From: Hyphomicrobiales bacterium
GTDB taxonomy: Bacteria > Pseudomonadota > Alphaproteobacteria > Rhizobiales > Rhizobiaceae
Reading direction: 5' to 3'
NCBI GenBank assembly: GCA_900471485.1
Contig: UCEU01000019.1
Span: 1-47,850 of the forward strand
DNA length: 47,850 nucleotides
The notes under the pieces were generated by a model. That model had not been told where the DNA came from and did not search any database. It saw only the letters and a list, made by a program, of their open reading frames with translations. Made by a program: the position numbers and the translations under genes. Shown piece after piece: positions 29,071-38,100 of this stretch (position 1 is the first letter of the stretch; each line of letters begins with the position of its first letter).

Positions 29071-29954
29071 CGTCGTCCTCCTCAAAGCTTGCCGGCGCGG
29101 CCCAAACCGCCGCCCATGATATCACGCAAACCGCCGCCGCGCGGGGAAAACAGGATCGATCCGCATTGACGCAAGCTGCCTCCGTCGTATCCGCCAAGGA
29201 TCTGTGTCTCACCTACCAGGCCAATGACGCGCCGGTGCATGCGCTGAGCAACGTCAACCTCGATGTCCGCAAGGGTGACTTCGTCTCCTTCATCGGCCCA
29301 TCCGGCTGCGGCAAGACCACCTTCCTGCGCGTCATCGCCGATCTCGAGAAGAAGACCTCGGGCGACATCACGGTCAACGGCATGACGCCGGAGGAAGCCC
29401 GCAAGGCCCGCGCCTACGGCTACGTCTTCCAGGCACCGGCGCTCTACCCCTGGCGCACCATCGACAAGAACATCGCGCTGCCGCTGGAGATCATGAACTA
29501 CCCGGCCGATGAGCGGCAGAAGCGCATCGCCGAGGCGCTCGATCTCGTTGGTCTCACCGGCTTCGAGAAGAAGTTTCCCTGGCAGCTGTCCGGCGGCATG
29601 CAGCAACGCGCCTCGATCGCCCGCGCGCTGGCCTTCGACGCCGACCTGCTGATGATGGACGAGCCCTTCGGCGCACTGGACGAGATCGTCCGCGACCACC
29701 TGAACGAGGAGCTGCTGAAGCTCTGGGCGCGCACCAACAAGACCATCTGCTTCGTCACCCACTCGATCCCCGAGGCGGTCTATCTCTCGACCAAGATCGT
29801 CGTCATGTCCCCCCGCCCCGGCCGCGTCACCGACATCATCGACTCGCCGCTGCCGCGCGAACGCCTGTTGGATATCCGCGAGAGCCCGGAGTTCCTTGAA
29901 ATCGCCCACCGCGTGCGGGATGGGCTGAGAGCGGGGCATAGTTATGAGCATTGA
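29058..29954 (+). CDS. ABC transporter ATP-binding protein (SsuB/TauB/NrtD type), pyrimidine-related
   Basis: An ATPase of up to 298 residues. Walker A is GPSGCGKTTFLRVIAD, the Q-loop is YVFQAPALYPWRT, the signature LSGGMQQRASIARALA, Walker B LLMMDEPFGALDE and the H-loop CFVTHSIPEAVYL. It is the energy subunit for the two permeases at 30498 and 31379. The ATG at 29058 makes the 5' end overlap the cupin start by 13 bases and gives a low-complexity Ser/Ala N-terminus; a TTG at 29166 (AGGA 10 bases upstream), beginning LTQAASVVSAKDLCLTY, is a good alternative. Its link to pyrimidines is from the neighbours only. Confidence 0.9.
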   Translation: MSHPSSSSSKLAGAAQTAAHDITQTAAARGKQDRSALTQAASVVSAKDLCLTYQANDAPVHALSNVNLDVRKGDFVSFIGPSGCGKTTFLRVIADLEKKTSGDITVNGMTPEEARKARAYGYVFQAPALYPWRTIDKNIALPLEIMNYPADERQKRIAEALDLVGLTGFEKKFPWQLSGGMQQRASIARALAFDADLLMMDEPFGALDEIVRDHLNEELLKLWARTNKTICFVTHSIPEAVYLSTKIVVMSPRPGRVTDIIDSPLPRERLLDIRESPEFLEIAHRVRDGLRAGHSYEH

Positions 29955-29959
29955 GATTA

Positions 29960-30118
29960 AGACCCCTCCCCAACCCCTCCCCACAAGGGGGAGGGGCTTC
30001 ATTGCCGCTACCGTCTCGGACACCAGAAGCGTTCCACGTATTCGAGCTTTGCGGTGTCTCGCAGCGGGTGCCACAGGCTTGCCCCTCCCCCTTGTGGGGA
30101 GGGGTTGGGGAGGGGTCT
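29960..30118. repeat. 38-base GC-rich inverted repeat pair
   Basis: The arm at 29960-29997 and its exact complement at 30081-30118 are built of CCCCTCCCC blocks separated by CAA, flanking an 83-base core. Each arm also has an internal hairpin (CCCCTCCCC...GGGGAGGGG). The start of the same element occurs again at the right end of the window (47833-47850), showing a dispersed repeat family like those found between rhizobial genes. It lies between the ATPase gene and a DUF559 gene. Confidence 0.85.
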
Positions 30119-30120
30119 AG

Positions 30121-30501
30121 ATGCCACACTCCAACATCACTCCTAGAACACGCGAACGAGCGAGACGCCTGCGTCGCGAACTGACCAAGGCGGAAGCCGC
30201 CATGTGGGACATGCTTCGAGACCTGCGCCCCTACGGCGCCCGCTTCCGCCGTGAAACGCCTGTCGGCCCCTATATCGCCGATTTCGCTTGGCTCTCCGCT
30301 CGACTGATCGTCGAAGTCGACGGCGATAGCCACGAGACGGATCACGGCCGCAGGCACGACAGCGCACGCCACGCATTCTTACATAACGAAGGCTTCACCG
30401 TGCTCCGCTTCGATAATGACCAGGTGCTGGATGGACCGGATCACGTTTTTGTCCAGATCCAAAACCATGCCGCCAAGTTCCTGAAGGAGCAAGCCGCATG
30501 A
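30121..30501 (+). CDS. DUF559 (Vsr/restriction endonuclease-like) protein
   Basis: A 126-residue DUF559 protein, a fold related to very-short-patch repair and other PD-(D/E)XK nucleases. Motifs include TRERARRLRRELTKAEAAMWDMLRDLRPYGARFRRETPVGPYIADFAWLSARLIVEVDGDSHE (Asp in YIADF, Glu-x-Asp in VEVDGDSH) and the ending GFTVLRFDNDQVL. The start is 2 bases after a 38-base GC-rich repeat and the end overlaps the permease start by 4 bases (ATGA). A nuclease-like gene inside a transporter operon is unexpected. The catalytic role is inferred from the fold. Confidence 0.88.
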   Translation: MPHSNITPRTRERARRLRRELTKAEAAMWDMLRDLRPYGARFRRETPVGPYIADFAWLSARLIVEVDGDSHETDHGRRHDSARHAFLHNEGFTVLRFDNDQVLDGPDHVFVQIQNHAAKFLKEQAA

Positions 30502-31382
30502 CCCCCGACACCCTCAAGGACAAGATCATCCCCGTCACCACCATCCTGGCCGCCCTTGTCGCCATCTGGTACGTCGCGGCCATCCTGATGAACGCCTCCT
30601 TCCAGCGCGACATGGACACACGCGCCGGCCAGACCCCGACAACGATGGAGTTCATCGAGAAAACCCTGTCGCAGCCGAAGCCCCTCCTGCCCGCCCCGCA
30701 TCAGGTCGCGCAGAACGTCTTCGAGAACACCTTTCTGCGCAAGCTCACGAGCAACCGCAGCCTCGTCTATCACTCGGGCGTCACCCTCTCCTCCACCGTG
30801 CTCGGCTTCACCCTCGGCACGCTGCTCGGCATCCTCATCGCCGTCGGCATCGTCCATATCAAGGCGCTCGACCGCAGCTTGATGCCGTGGATCATCACCT
30901 CGCAGACCATCCCCATCCTGGCGATCGCGCCGATGGTGATCGTGGTGCTGGGTGCAATCAACATCACCGGCCTGATCCCGAAGGCGCTGATCTCGACCTA
31001 TCTCTCCTTTTTCCCCGTGACCGTGGGCATGGTGAAGGGCCTGCGCTCGCCCGAGGTCATGCTGCTCGACCTGATGCGCACCTATAATTCCTCACCCGCT
31101 CAGACCTTCTGGAAACTGCGCGTGCCCGCCTCCGTGCCCTATCTCTTCACCTCGATGAAGGTGGCGATTGCGGCCAGCCTCGTCGGCGCCATCGTCGGTG
31201 AGTTGCCGACGGGTGCCGTTGCCGGTATCGGCTCCAAGCTGCTCGCCGGCTCCTATTACAGCCAGACCATCGATATCTGGGCGGCGCTGATCGCCGGCTC
31301 GCTGCTGGCGGCACTCCTGATCATGGTCGTGAGCATCGCCGCGAAGATCGTCGATCGCGCCATGGGCGGGAGGTCGGCATGA
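30498..31382 (+). CDS. ABC transporter permease (pyrimidine-related)
   Basis: A 294-residue BPD_transp_1 permease with about six transmembrane helices. The first, LAALVAIWYVAAILMNAS, is followed by a periplasmic segment, then helices from about 95 onward. The EAA loop is in LLDLMRTYNSSPAQTFWKLRVPASVPYLFTSMKVA (about 190-225). It pairs with the second permease at 31379 (ATGA overlap) to form the membrane channel. It belongs to the nitrate/taurine/thiamine-precursor permease group. Confidence 0.9.
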   Translation: MTPDTLKDKIIPVTTILAALVAIWYVAAILMNASFQRDMDTRAGQTPTTMEFIEKTLSQPKPLLPAPHQVAQNVFENTFLRKLTSNRSLVYHSGVTLSSTVLGFTLGTLLGILIAVGIVHIKALDRSLMPWIITSQTIPILAIAPMVIVVLGAINITGLIPKALISTYLSFFPVTVGMVKGLRSPEVMLLDLMRTYNSSPAQTFWKLRVPASVPYLFTSMKVAIAASLVGAIVGELPTGAVAGIGSKLLAGSYYSQTIDIWAALIAGSLLAALLIMVVSIAAKIVDRAMGGRSA

Positions 31383-32500
31383 AGAACGCGCCCTGGCAGG
31401 CGGTCGTCGCCCTCCTCCTCACCATCGCCGCCGCGGCAACGCTGCCGCTGTTCTCCGCCGCCGCGCCACGGCCAGCGTCCGAGGGCATGACGACGATCAT
31501 CCTCGTTCTGATCGCGGCTTCCGGGTTGATCTCCCTGCTGCCGCAGTCGAAGACCAGCCGCGCGACGGTGCTCTTCATCGGCGCTCATGGCGGCGCATGG
31601 CTGCTGCTATCAAGCCTCACGGGCAACGAGGGCTTCGCGGCAAAACCCTTCTTCCTGCTGATGACGGCATGCTGGCTGCTCGCCTGGCGCACCGTCAGCG
31701 AGATCGTCGAGATCAGGACCAGCTCGCGCGCCGACGATACCGCGCTTCGGCTCCTGGTGCCCGCCATCTTCGGCGCCTGGATCCTCATCCTCTGGGAAAC
31801 CGCCACGCGCGGCGCCGGCATCCCCTTCGTCCTCCTGCCGCCGCCAAGCGCCATTGCCGCCCGCATCGTCGGATCGCTCCCGATCCTCGGCGATGACGTC
31901 AGGCAGACGATCTTCAAGGCCGTCCTCGCGGGTTATGTCATCGGCTGCGGCGCCGGCTTCGTCGTCGCCATCCTCGCCGATCGCGTCGCCTTCCTGCGCC
32001 GTGGCCTGCTGCCGATCGGCAACATGGTCTCGGCGCTGCCGATGATCGGCGTCGCCCCGATCATGGTCATGTGGTTCGGCTTCGACTGGCAGTCCAAGGC
32101 CGCCGTCGTCGTCATCATGACCTTCTTCCCGATGCTGGTGAACACCGTAGCCGGCCTTGCCGCATCCGGTCCGATGGAACGCGACCTGATGCAGACCTAC
32201 GCCTCCAGCTACTGGCAGACGCTGCTGAAGCTTCGTCTGCCGGCGGCCATGCCTTTCATTTTCAATGCATTGAAGATCAACTCGACGCTGGCGCTGATCG
32301 GTGCCATCGTCGCGGAGTTCTTCGGTACGCCGATCGTCGGCATGGGCTTCCGCATCTCCACCGAGATCGGCCGCATGAATGTCGACATGGTCTGGGCCGA
32401 AATCGCCGTCGCGGCGCTGGCAGGCTCGATCTTTTATGGCGTCGTCGCTCTCGCTGAGCGGGCGGTGACGTTCTGGCATCCGTCTATCCGTGGTGGCTAG
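31379..32500 (+). CDS. ABC transporter permease, second subunit (pyrimidine-related)
   Basis: A 373-residue permease, longer than usual because of an N-terminal extension with about three to four extra transmembrane helices (residues 1-110). The core permease has ILILWETATRGAGIPFVLLPPPSAIAARI and the EAA loop DLMQTYASSYWQTLLKLRLPAAMPFIFNALKINST. It overlaps the first permease by 4 bases and is followed, after a 58-base gap with a small hairpin, by the binding protein gene. Confidence 0.9.
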   Translation: MKNAPWQAVVALLLTIAAAATLPLFSAAAPRPASEGMTTIILVLIAASGLISLLPQSKTSRATVLFIGAHGGAWLLLSSLTGNEGFAAKPFFLLMTACWLLAWRTVSEIVEIRTSSRADDTALRLLVPAIFGAWILILWETATRGAGIPFVLLPPPSAIAARIVGSLPILGDDVRQTIFKAVLAGYVIGCGAGFVVAILADRVAFLRRGLLPIGNMVSALPMIGVAPIMVMWFGFDWQSKAAVVVIMTFFPMLVNTVAGLAASGPMERDLMQTYASSYWQTLLKLRLPAAMPFIFNALKINSTLALIGAIVAEFFGTPIVGMGFRISTEIGRMNVDMVWAEIAVAALAGSIFYGVVALAERAVTFWHPSIRGG

Positions 32501-32512
32501 GCGTCGCTTATT

Positions 32513-32530
32513 CCCGACACTGGGGTCGGG
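32513..32530 (+). other. Leader hairpin before the binding-protein gene
   Basis: CCCGAC (32513-32518) and GTCGGG (32525-32530) form a short stem with a 6-base loop in the gap between permease and binding protein genes. There is no T run after it. Such hairpins often protect the abundant binding-protein message from decay, which would raise its level over the permeases. Confidence 0.35.
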
Positions 32531-32558
32531 CGTAAAGAAAGAAAGAGGGAACAAGAAA

Positions 32559-33530
32559 ATGAAAAAACTGGTTCTTGCAATGATGGCGAGCGCCATGGCG
32601 ATGGCGGCAAGCCACGCGATGGCCGCCGACAAGGTGACGCTTCAGCTGAAGTGGGTCACCCAGTCGCAGTTCGCCGGCTACTACGTCGCCAAGGAGAAGG
32701 GTTACTACGAAGAGGAAGGCCTCGACGTCGACATCAAGCCTGGTGGTCCTGACATCGCGCCCGAGCAGGTGATTGCCGGCGGCGGCGCCGATGTCATCGT
32801 CGACTGGATGGGCGGCGCGCTGGTTGCCCGCGAAAAGGGCGTTCCGCTCGTCAACATCGCCCAGCCTTTCCAGAAGTCCGGCATGGAGCTGATCTGCCGC
32901 AAGGACGGCCCGATCAAGACCGAAGCCGACTTCAAGGGCCACACGCTCGGCGTCTGGTTCTTCGGCAACGAATATCCGTTCTTCGCCTGGATGAACAAGA
33001 TCGGCCTGAAGACCGACGGCGGCGCCGATGGCGTCACCGTTCTGAAGCAGAGCTTCGACGTGCAGCCTCTGCTCCAGAAGCAGGCCGATTGCATCTCCGT
33101 CATGACCTATAACGAATACTGGCAGGCGATCGATGCCGGCTTCAAGCCGGAAGAATTGACGGTCTTCAACTACACCGCCATGGGCAACGACCTGCTCGAG
33201 GACGGCCTCTACGCCTCCGAGGACAAGCTCAAGGACCCGGCCTTCAAGGAAAAGATGGCGAAGTTCGTCAAGGCCTCGATGAAGGGCTGGAAGTACGCCG
33301 TCGAGAACCCCGATGATGCAGCCGAGATCGTCGTCGATGCCGGCGGTCAGGACGAAAACCACCAGAAGCGGATGATGAGCGAAGTGGCGAAGCTGATCGG
33401 CGACGGCACGGGCAAGCTCGACACCACGCTCTACGACCGCACCGCCAAGGCCCTGCTCGACCAGAAAATCATCACCAAGGAGCCCTCCGGCGCCTGGACG
33501 CATGACGTGACCGACGCAGCCGCGAAGTAA
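32559..33530 (+). CDS. NMT1/THI5-type ABC substrate-binding protein
   Basis: A 323-residue periplasmic binding protein. The signal peptide is MKKLVLAMMASAMAMAASHAMAA-DK. The mature start KVTLQLKWVTQSQFAGYYVAKEKGYYEEEGLDVDIKPGGPDIAPEQVIAGGGADVIVDWM is diagnostic of NMT1/THI5-like proteins, whose ligands include pyrimidine and thiamine precursors. With the ATPase and two permeases and the neighbouring degradation genes it is probably the receptor for uracil, thymine or a dihydropyrimidine. The ATG at 32559 is preceded by AGAGGGA; an upstream frame from 32490 lies inside the permease gene. Confidence 0.9.
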   Translation: MKKLVLAMMASAMAMAASHAMAADKVTLQLKWVTQSQFAGYYVAKEKGYYEEEGLDVDIKPGGPDIAPEQVIAGGGADVIVDWMGGALVAREKGVPLVNIAQPFQKSGMELICRKDGPIKTEADFKGHTLGVWFFGNEYPFFAWMNKIGLKTDGGADGVTVLKQSFDVQPLLQKQADCISVMTYNEYWQAIDAGFKPEELTVFNYTAMGNDLLEDGLYASEDKLKDPAFKEKMAKFVKASMKGWKYAVENPDDAAEIVVDAGGQDENHQKRMMSEVAKLIGDGTGKLDTTLYDRTAKALLDQKIITKEPSGAWTHDVTDAAAK

Positions 33531-33553
33531 GCGCCCGCAACACCCACTGAAAG

Positions 33554-33578
33554 GCGCGGAGGCCACTCCGCGCGTTTT
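33554..33578 (+). terminator. Intrinsic terminator after the ABC transporter operon
   Basis: The stem GCGCGGAG (33554-33561) with CTCCGCGC (33566-33573), loop GCCA, is followed by GTTTTC. It lies 24 bases after the binding-protein stop. Confidence 0.8.
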
Positions 33579-33688
33579 CTGCGACCGGATCAAAAAAATC
33601 AGGCGCATCTGTCGCATTCGTGTCTGCTCATCCGTCATAGGAATGACAGGATTGCGATCAACAAACCGAATGCCGGCATCACGGAATG

Positions 33689-33715
33689 GTGATTGATCTC
33701 AAGACCATCGATCAC
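33689..33715. promoter_or_regulatory. Inverted repeat upstream of the RND efflux operon
   Basis: GTGATTGAT (33689-33697) and ATCGATCAC (33707-33715) are complementary at 8 of 9 positions with a 9-base spacer, about 215 bases before the adaptor gene. It is a candidate operator; no regulator gene for the pump is adjacent. Confidence 0.35.
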
Positions 33716-33931
33716 TAATGTGCGCCGCAAGGAATTATTTTCCGCCGGACTTGTGCGTGGAGCAAAACGATACCACCTACGAGTCGATTTGCCGACGAGG
33801 GTCATCTTACGAAGTAAGAGACGGCAATGATGCGGAAATATTTCTGAGCTTACAAAGACGGGAGCAGGCCTTCGCGAGCTGAGGACAAGGCGCGAGTTTG
33901 GCCAACCTTTTCAAAGACTGGACAAAGACGC

Positions 33932-35125
33932 ATGGTACGCATGACGCCTAAAACTCTACGCGCCTCCACCCTGATCGCGGCTGCCTTTGCCGCATCGGTC
34001 GCTTTCGCGCAGGAAAACCAGCCGCCGAAGCCGCAGCAAAACCTGCCCGTGATCGTGGTCACGACCGCGGCCAAGCGTCCGCTGGTCGATCGCGTCATCG
34101 GCACCGGCACGATCCGCCCGATCGAGGAAGTCTATATCCAGCCGCAGGTCGAGGGCCTCTCGATTCGCGCGCTCAACGTCGATGTCGGCGACAAGGTCGA
34201 GGCCGACAGCACGCTGGCGACCCTGAACGAAGATGCGCTGGTGCTGCAGAAGGCGCAGATGATGGCGACCAAGGCCAAGGGCGAGGCAAGCCTGGCCCAG
34301 CTGCGCGCCCAGCTGGTCGAGGCCAAGGCCACGGCCGAGCAGGCACGCCTGCAGCAGGCGCGTTCGGCCGAGATGGGCAAGAAGGGCACGGTCTCCACCG
34401 CCCAGGTCGAACAGGCCGATGCCGCAGCCGCCACCGCAAACGCCCGCGTCACCTCCGCCCAGCAGGCGATCGAAGTCGCGGTAGCCGATCTCAAGGTCGC
34501 CGACAGCCAGATCGCGGACGCCGATCTGAAACTGGCGCGCACCGCCGTGAAGACGCCTGTTTCAGGCGTGATCTCCGCCAAGAACGCCCGCATCGGCGCC
34601 ATCGCCGCCGGCACCGGCGATCCGATGTTCACCGTCATCAAGGACAGCGCGATCGAACTCGTCGCCGAACTGTCGGAAACCGATATCCAGAAGATCAAGG
34701 TCGGTCAGCGCGCCATCGTCACTCTGTCGGGCAGCCGCACGAAGATCGAAGGCAAGGTCAGGATCGTCTCGCCGACGGTCGACCAATCGACCCGCCTCGG
34801 CCTCGTGCACATCTATATCGACGACGAGAGTGCGGCGCGCGCCGGCATGTATGCCAGCGCCGACATCATCGTTGCCGAGAAGAACAACATCGCCCTGCCT
34901 CTGTCGGCCGTGACCACCGGCCGCGACGGCTCCACCGCCCGAAAGGTTGAGGATGGCGTCGTCAAGCAGGTCAAGGTTACGACCGGCATCCAGGACGGCG
35001 GTTTCGTCGAAATCGCCGAGGGCCTCAAGGAAGGTGACACCGTCGTCGCCAAGGCCGGCGCCTTCGTACGCGATGGCGACAAGATCACACCCGTCACCGA
35101 AGCCGTATCGGCACAATCGAACTGA
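33932..35125 (+). CDS. RND efflux periplasmic adaptor (membrane fusion protein)
   Basis: A 397-residue HlyD/AcrA-type adaptor. The signal peptide is TLIAAAFAASVAFA-QE with no lipobox Cys, so it is periplasmic and anchored by protein contacts. Lipoyl halves are at VYIQPQVEGLSIRALNVDVGDKVEADSTLATLN (about 68-100) and LKLARTAVKTPVSGVISAKNARIGAIAAG (about 200-230), separated by an Ala/Gln-rich helical hairpin (about 105-195). Beta-barrel and membrane-proximal domains follow. It links the RND permease encoded 13 bases downstream to an outer-membrane channel that is not in this window. Confidence 0.92.
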   Translation: MVRMTPKTLRASTLIAAAFAASVAFAQENQPPKPQQNLPVIVVTTAAKRPLVDRVIGTGTIRPIEEVYIQPQVEGLSIRALNVDVGDKVEADSTLATLNEDALVLQKAQMMATKAKGEASLAQLRAQLVEAKATAEQARLQQARSAEMGKKGTVSTAQVEQADAAAATANARVTSAQQAIEVAVADLKVADSQIADADLKLARTAVKTPVSGVISAKNARIGAIAAGTGDPMFTVIKDSAIELVAELSETDIQKIKVGQRAIVTLSGSRTKIEGKVRIVSPTVDQSTRLGLVHIYIDDESAARAGMYASADIIVAEKNNIALPLSAVTTGRDGSTARKVEDGVVKQVKVTTGIQDGGFVEIAEGLKEGDTVVAKAGAFVRDGDKITPVTEAVSAQSN

Positions 35126-35138
35126 CCGAGGCTAATCC

Positions 35139-38100
35139 ATGAATTTCTCCGCATGGTCTATCCGAAATCCGATTGCGCCGCTGCTCGGCTTCGTGCTGCT
35201 GCTCTTCGTCGGCATTCAGGCCTTCAACAAGCTGCCGATCACCCGCTTCCCGAATATCGACGTTCCCGTCGTCTCCATCACCGTCACGCAGAGCGGCGCC
35301 TCGCCGGCCGAGCTCGAAATGCAGGTGACAAAGGAGATCGAGGACGCGGTCGCATCCATCAGCGGCATCGATGAAATCCAGTCGACGGTCACCGACGGCC
35401 AGTCGCAGACGGTCGTCGTCTTCCGCATCGAGAAGCCGACCGCCGAAGCCGTTCAGGACACCAAGGACGCCGTCGACAAGATCCGCAGCGACCTGCCGGC
35501 TGGCATCGAGGAACCGATCGTCACCAAGGTCGATGTCGAAGGACAGGCGATCCAGACGTTTGCCGTCTCCTCTCCCAACATGACGCTCGAGGAGCTGTCC
35601 TGGTTCGTCGACGATACCGTCAAGCGCGCCCTGCAGGGCCAGCCCGGCATCGGCCGTATCGACCGTTACGGCGGCGCCGACCGCGAAGTGCGCGTCTCGC
35701 TCGATCCCGGCAAGCTCGACGCCTATGGCATCACCGCCGCCGACGTGAACCAGCAGCTGCGCGGCACCAACGTCAATCTCGGCTCCGGCCGCGGTCAGGT
35801 CGCCGGCAACGAGCAGACCATCCGAACGCTCGGCGACACGCGCGACGTCTCGCAGCTGAACACGACGACCATCAGCCTCCCCAACGGCCGCTTCGTGAAG
35901 CTCTCCGAGCTCGGCACGATCGACGACACCTTCGAGGAACAGAAGTCCTTCTCGCGCTTCAACGGCACGCCGTCGGTCACCTTCGCTGTGTTCCGCGCCA
36001 AGGGTGCCAGCGAAGTCTCGGTCGCCGAAACCGTTTCGGAAAGCCTGACGGAGATCCGCAAGGCCAATCCGAACGTCAAGATCGAGATGGTGGATGACAG
36101 CGTCTACTTCACCTACGGCAACTACGAAGCGGCCCTTCACACGCTGATCGAAGGCTCGATCCTCGCCGTCATCGTCGTCTTCCTGTTCCTGCGCAACTGG
36201 CGCGCGACGCTGATCGCCGCCGTGGCGCTCCCCTTGTCGGCCATTCCGACCTTCTGGATCATGGATATCATGGGGTTCTCGCTGAACCTCGTGAGCTTCC
36301 TGGCCCTGACGCTGGCAACCGGTATTCTCGTCGACGACGCGATCGTCGAGATCGAGAACATCGCCCGCCATATCAAGATGGGCAAGACGCCCTACAGGGC
36401 AGCGCTTGAAGCAGCGGATGAAATCGGCCTCGCCGTCATCGCCACCAGCTTCACGATCATCGCCGTCTTCGTACCGGTGTCGTTCATGCCAGGCATCGCC
36501 GGCCAGTACTTCATCCAGTTCGGCCTGACGGTCGCCTTCTCCGTCTTCTTCTCACTTGTCGTGGCGCGTCTCATCACACCGTTGATGGCCGCCTATCTGA
36601 TGCGATCAGAAGACGGCATGGAAGACCATCAGGACAACGACGGCTGGCTCATGCGCGGTTACACCCGCCTGGTCACCGGCACGACACGCAAGTGGTACTG
36701 GCGCTACACCACGCTGCTTGCCGCTATCGCCTTCCTGATCGGCTCGGTGATGTTGCTCAGCCAGGTACCGGGCAGTTTCATGCCGCCGGACGATTCCTCG
36801 CGCGTCGTCCTGTCCGTCGAACTGCCGCCGAACGCGACGCTTGAGGAAACGGCGGCCGCTTCCACCAAGGTCTACGACGCCGTGCGCGGGATCGACGGCG
36901 TGGAAAGCGTCTTCGTTCTCGGCGGCGCTTCGCCCAAGGGCGATCTCGAGCTTCGCCGCGCAACCGTCCGCGTCATCCTGGGCAATATCGACCACTCACT
37001 GCTGAAGACCCTCGTCAACAAGGGCCTTGGCGGCCTGCCCATTATCGGCAATCTCGTGCCGAAAATGCAGGATCACGGCCGCTCGCGTCCGCAGTGGGAT
37101 GTCGAGAAGGACATCTTCGCCGCGGTCCGTGGTATCCCTGACGTGCGCATCTCCAAGGTTAACGACCGCGCGGAGCGCGACCTTTCGTTCAACTTCCTCT
37201 CGTCCAATGAAGATGACCTGAACGAGGCCGTCAGCCTGCTGGAATCGAAGCTGCGCGCGTCGCCGATCCTCGCGAACGTCTCGTCCGAAGGCGCCTTGCC
37301 CCGTCCGGAACTGCAGATCCGCCCGCGCATGGCCGAAGCCTCCCGCCTCGGCATCACACCGCAGCAGATCTCCGAGACGGTTCGCGTCGCCACCATCGGC
37401 GATATCGACGCCAACCTTGCCAAGATATCGCTCGACGACCGGCAGATCCCGATCCGCGTTCAGGCATCGCTCGATGTCCGCCGCGATCTGGCCGCCATCC
37501 GCGCCATCAAGATCAAGACGGCAAGCGGCGCCAGCGTGCCGCTCTATAGCGTCGCCGATGTCGACTATTCGGAGGGCCCGAGCTCGATCAAGCGCAACAA
37601 CCGCAACCGCGTCGTCGCCATCGGCTCCGACGTGCCTTTCGGCACCGCGCTCGATACCTCCACCGCCGAGTTCAAGCGTATCGTCGCCGCGACCGAATTG
37701 CCGAAGAGCGTGCATCTGGCCGAAAGCGGTGATGCCAAGGTTCAGGGCGAAATGGTCCAGAGTTTCGGCAATGCCATGCTGATGGGCCTGATGCTGGTTC
37801 TGGTCGTGCTGATCCTGCTCTTCAAGAACGTGATCCAGCCCTTCACCATCCTCTTCTCGCTGCCGCTTGCGATCGGCGGCGTGGCGGTGGCGCTGATCAT
37901 CACCCAGAACGCGCTCTCCATGCCTGTTCTGATCGGTATCCTGATGCTGATGGGTATCGTCACCAAGAACGCCATCCTGCTCGTCGATTTCGCGATCGAG
38001 ATGAAGCGGCATGGCATGGAGCGTGTCGAAGCCATGGTGGAAGCCGGTCGCAAGCGCGCCCGCCCGATCATCATGACCTCGATCGCCATGTCGGCGGGCA

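Larger units (their letters stand above)
33531..33931. other. Intergenic region upstream of the RND pump
   Basis: A 401-base gap. It starts with the ABC operon terminator (33554-33578), contains the inverted repeat 33689-33715, and is AT-richer towards the pump gene. No open frame or RNA gene is convincing. The pump promoter should lie after 33720. Confidence 0.5.
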
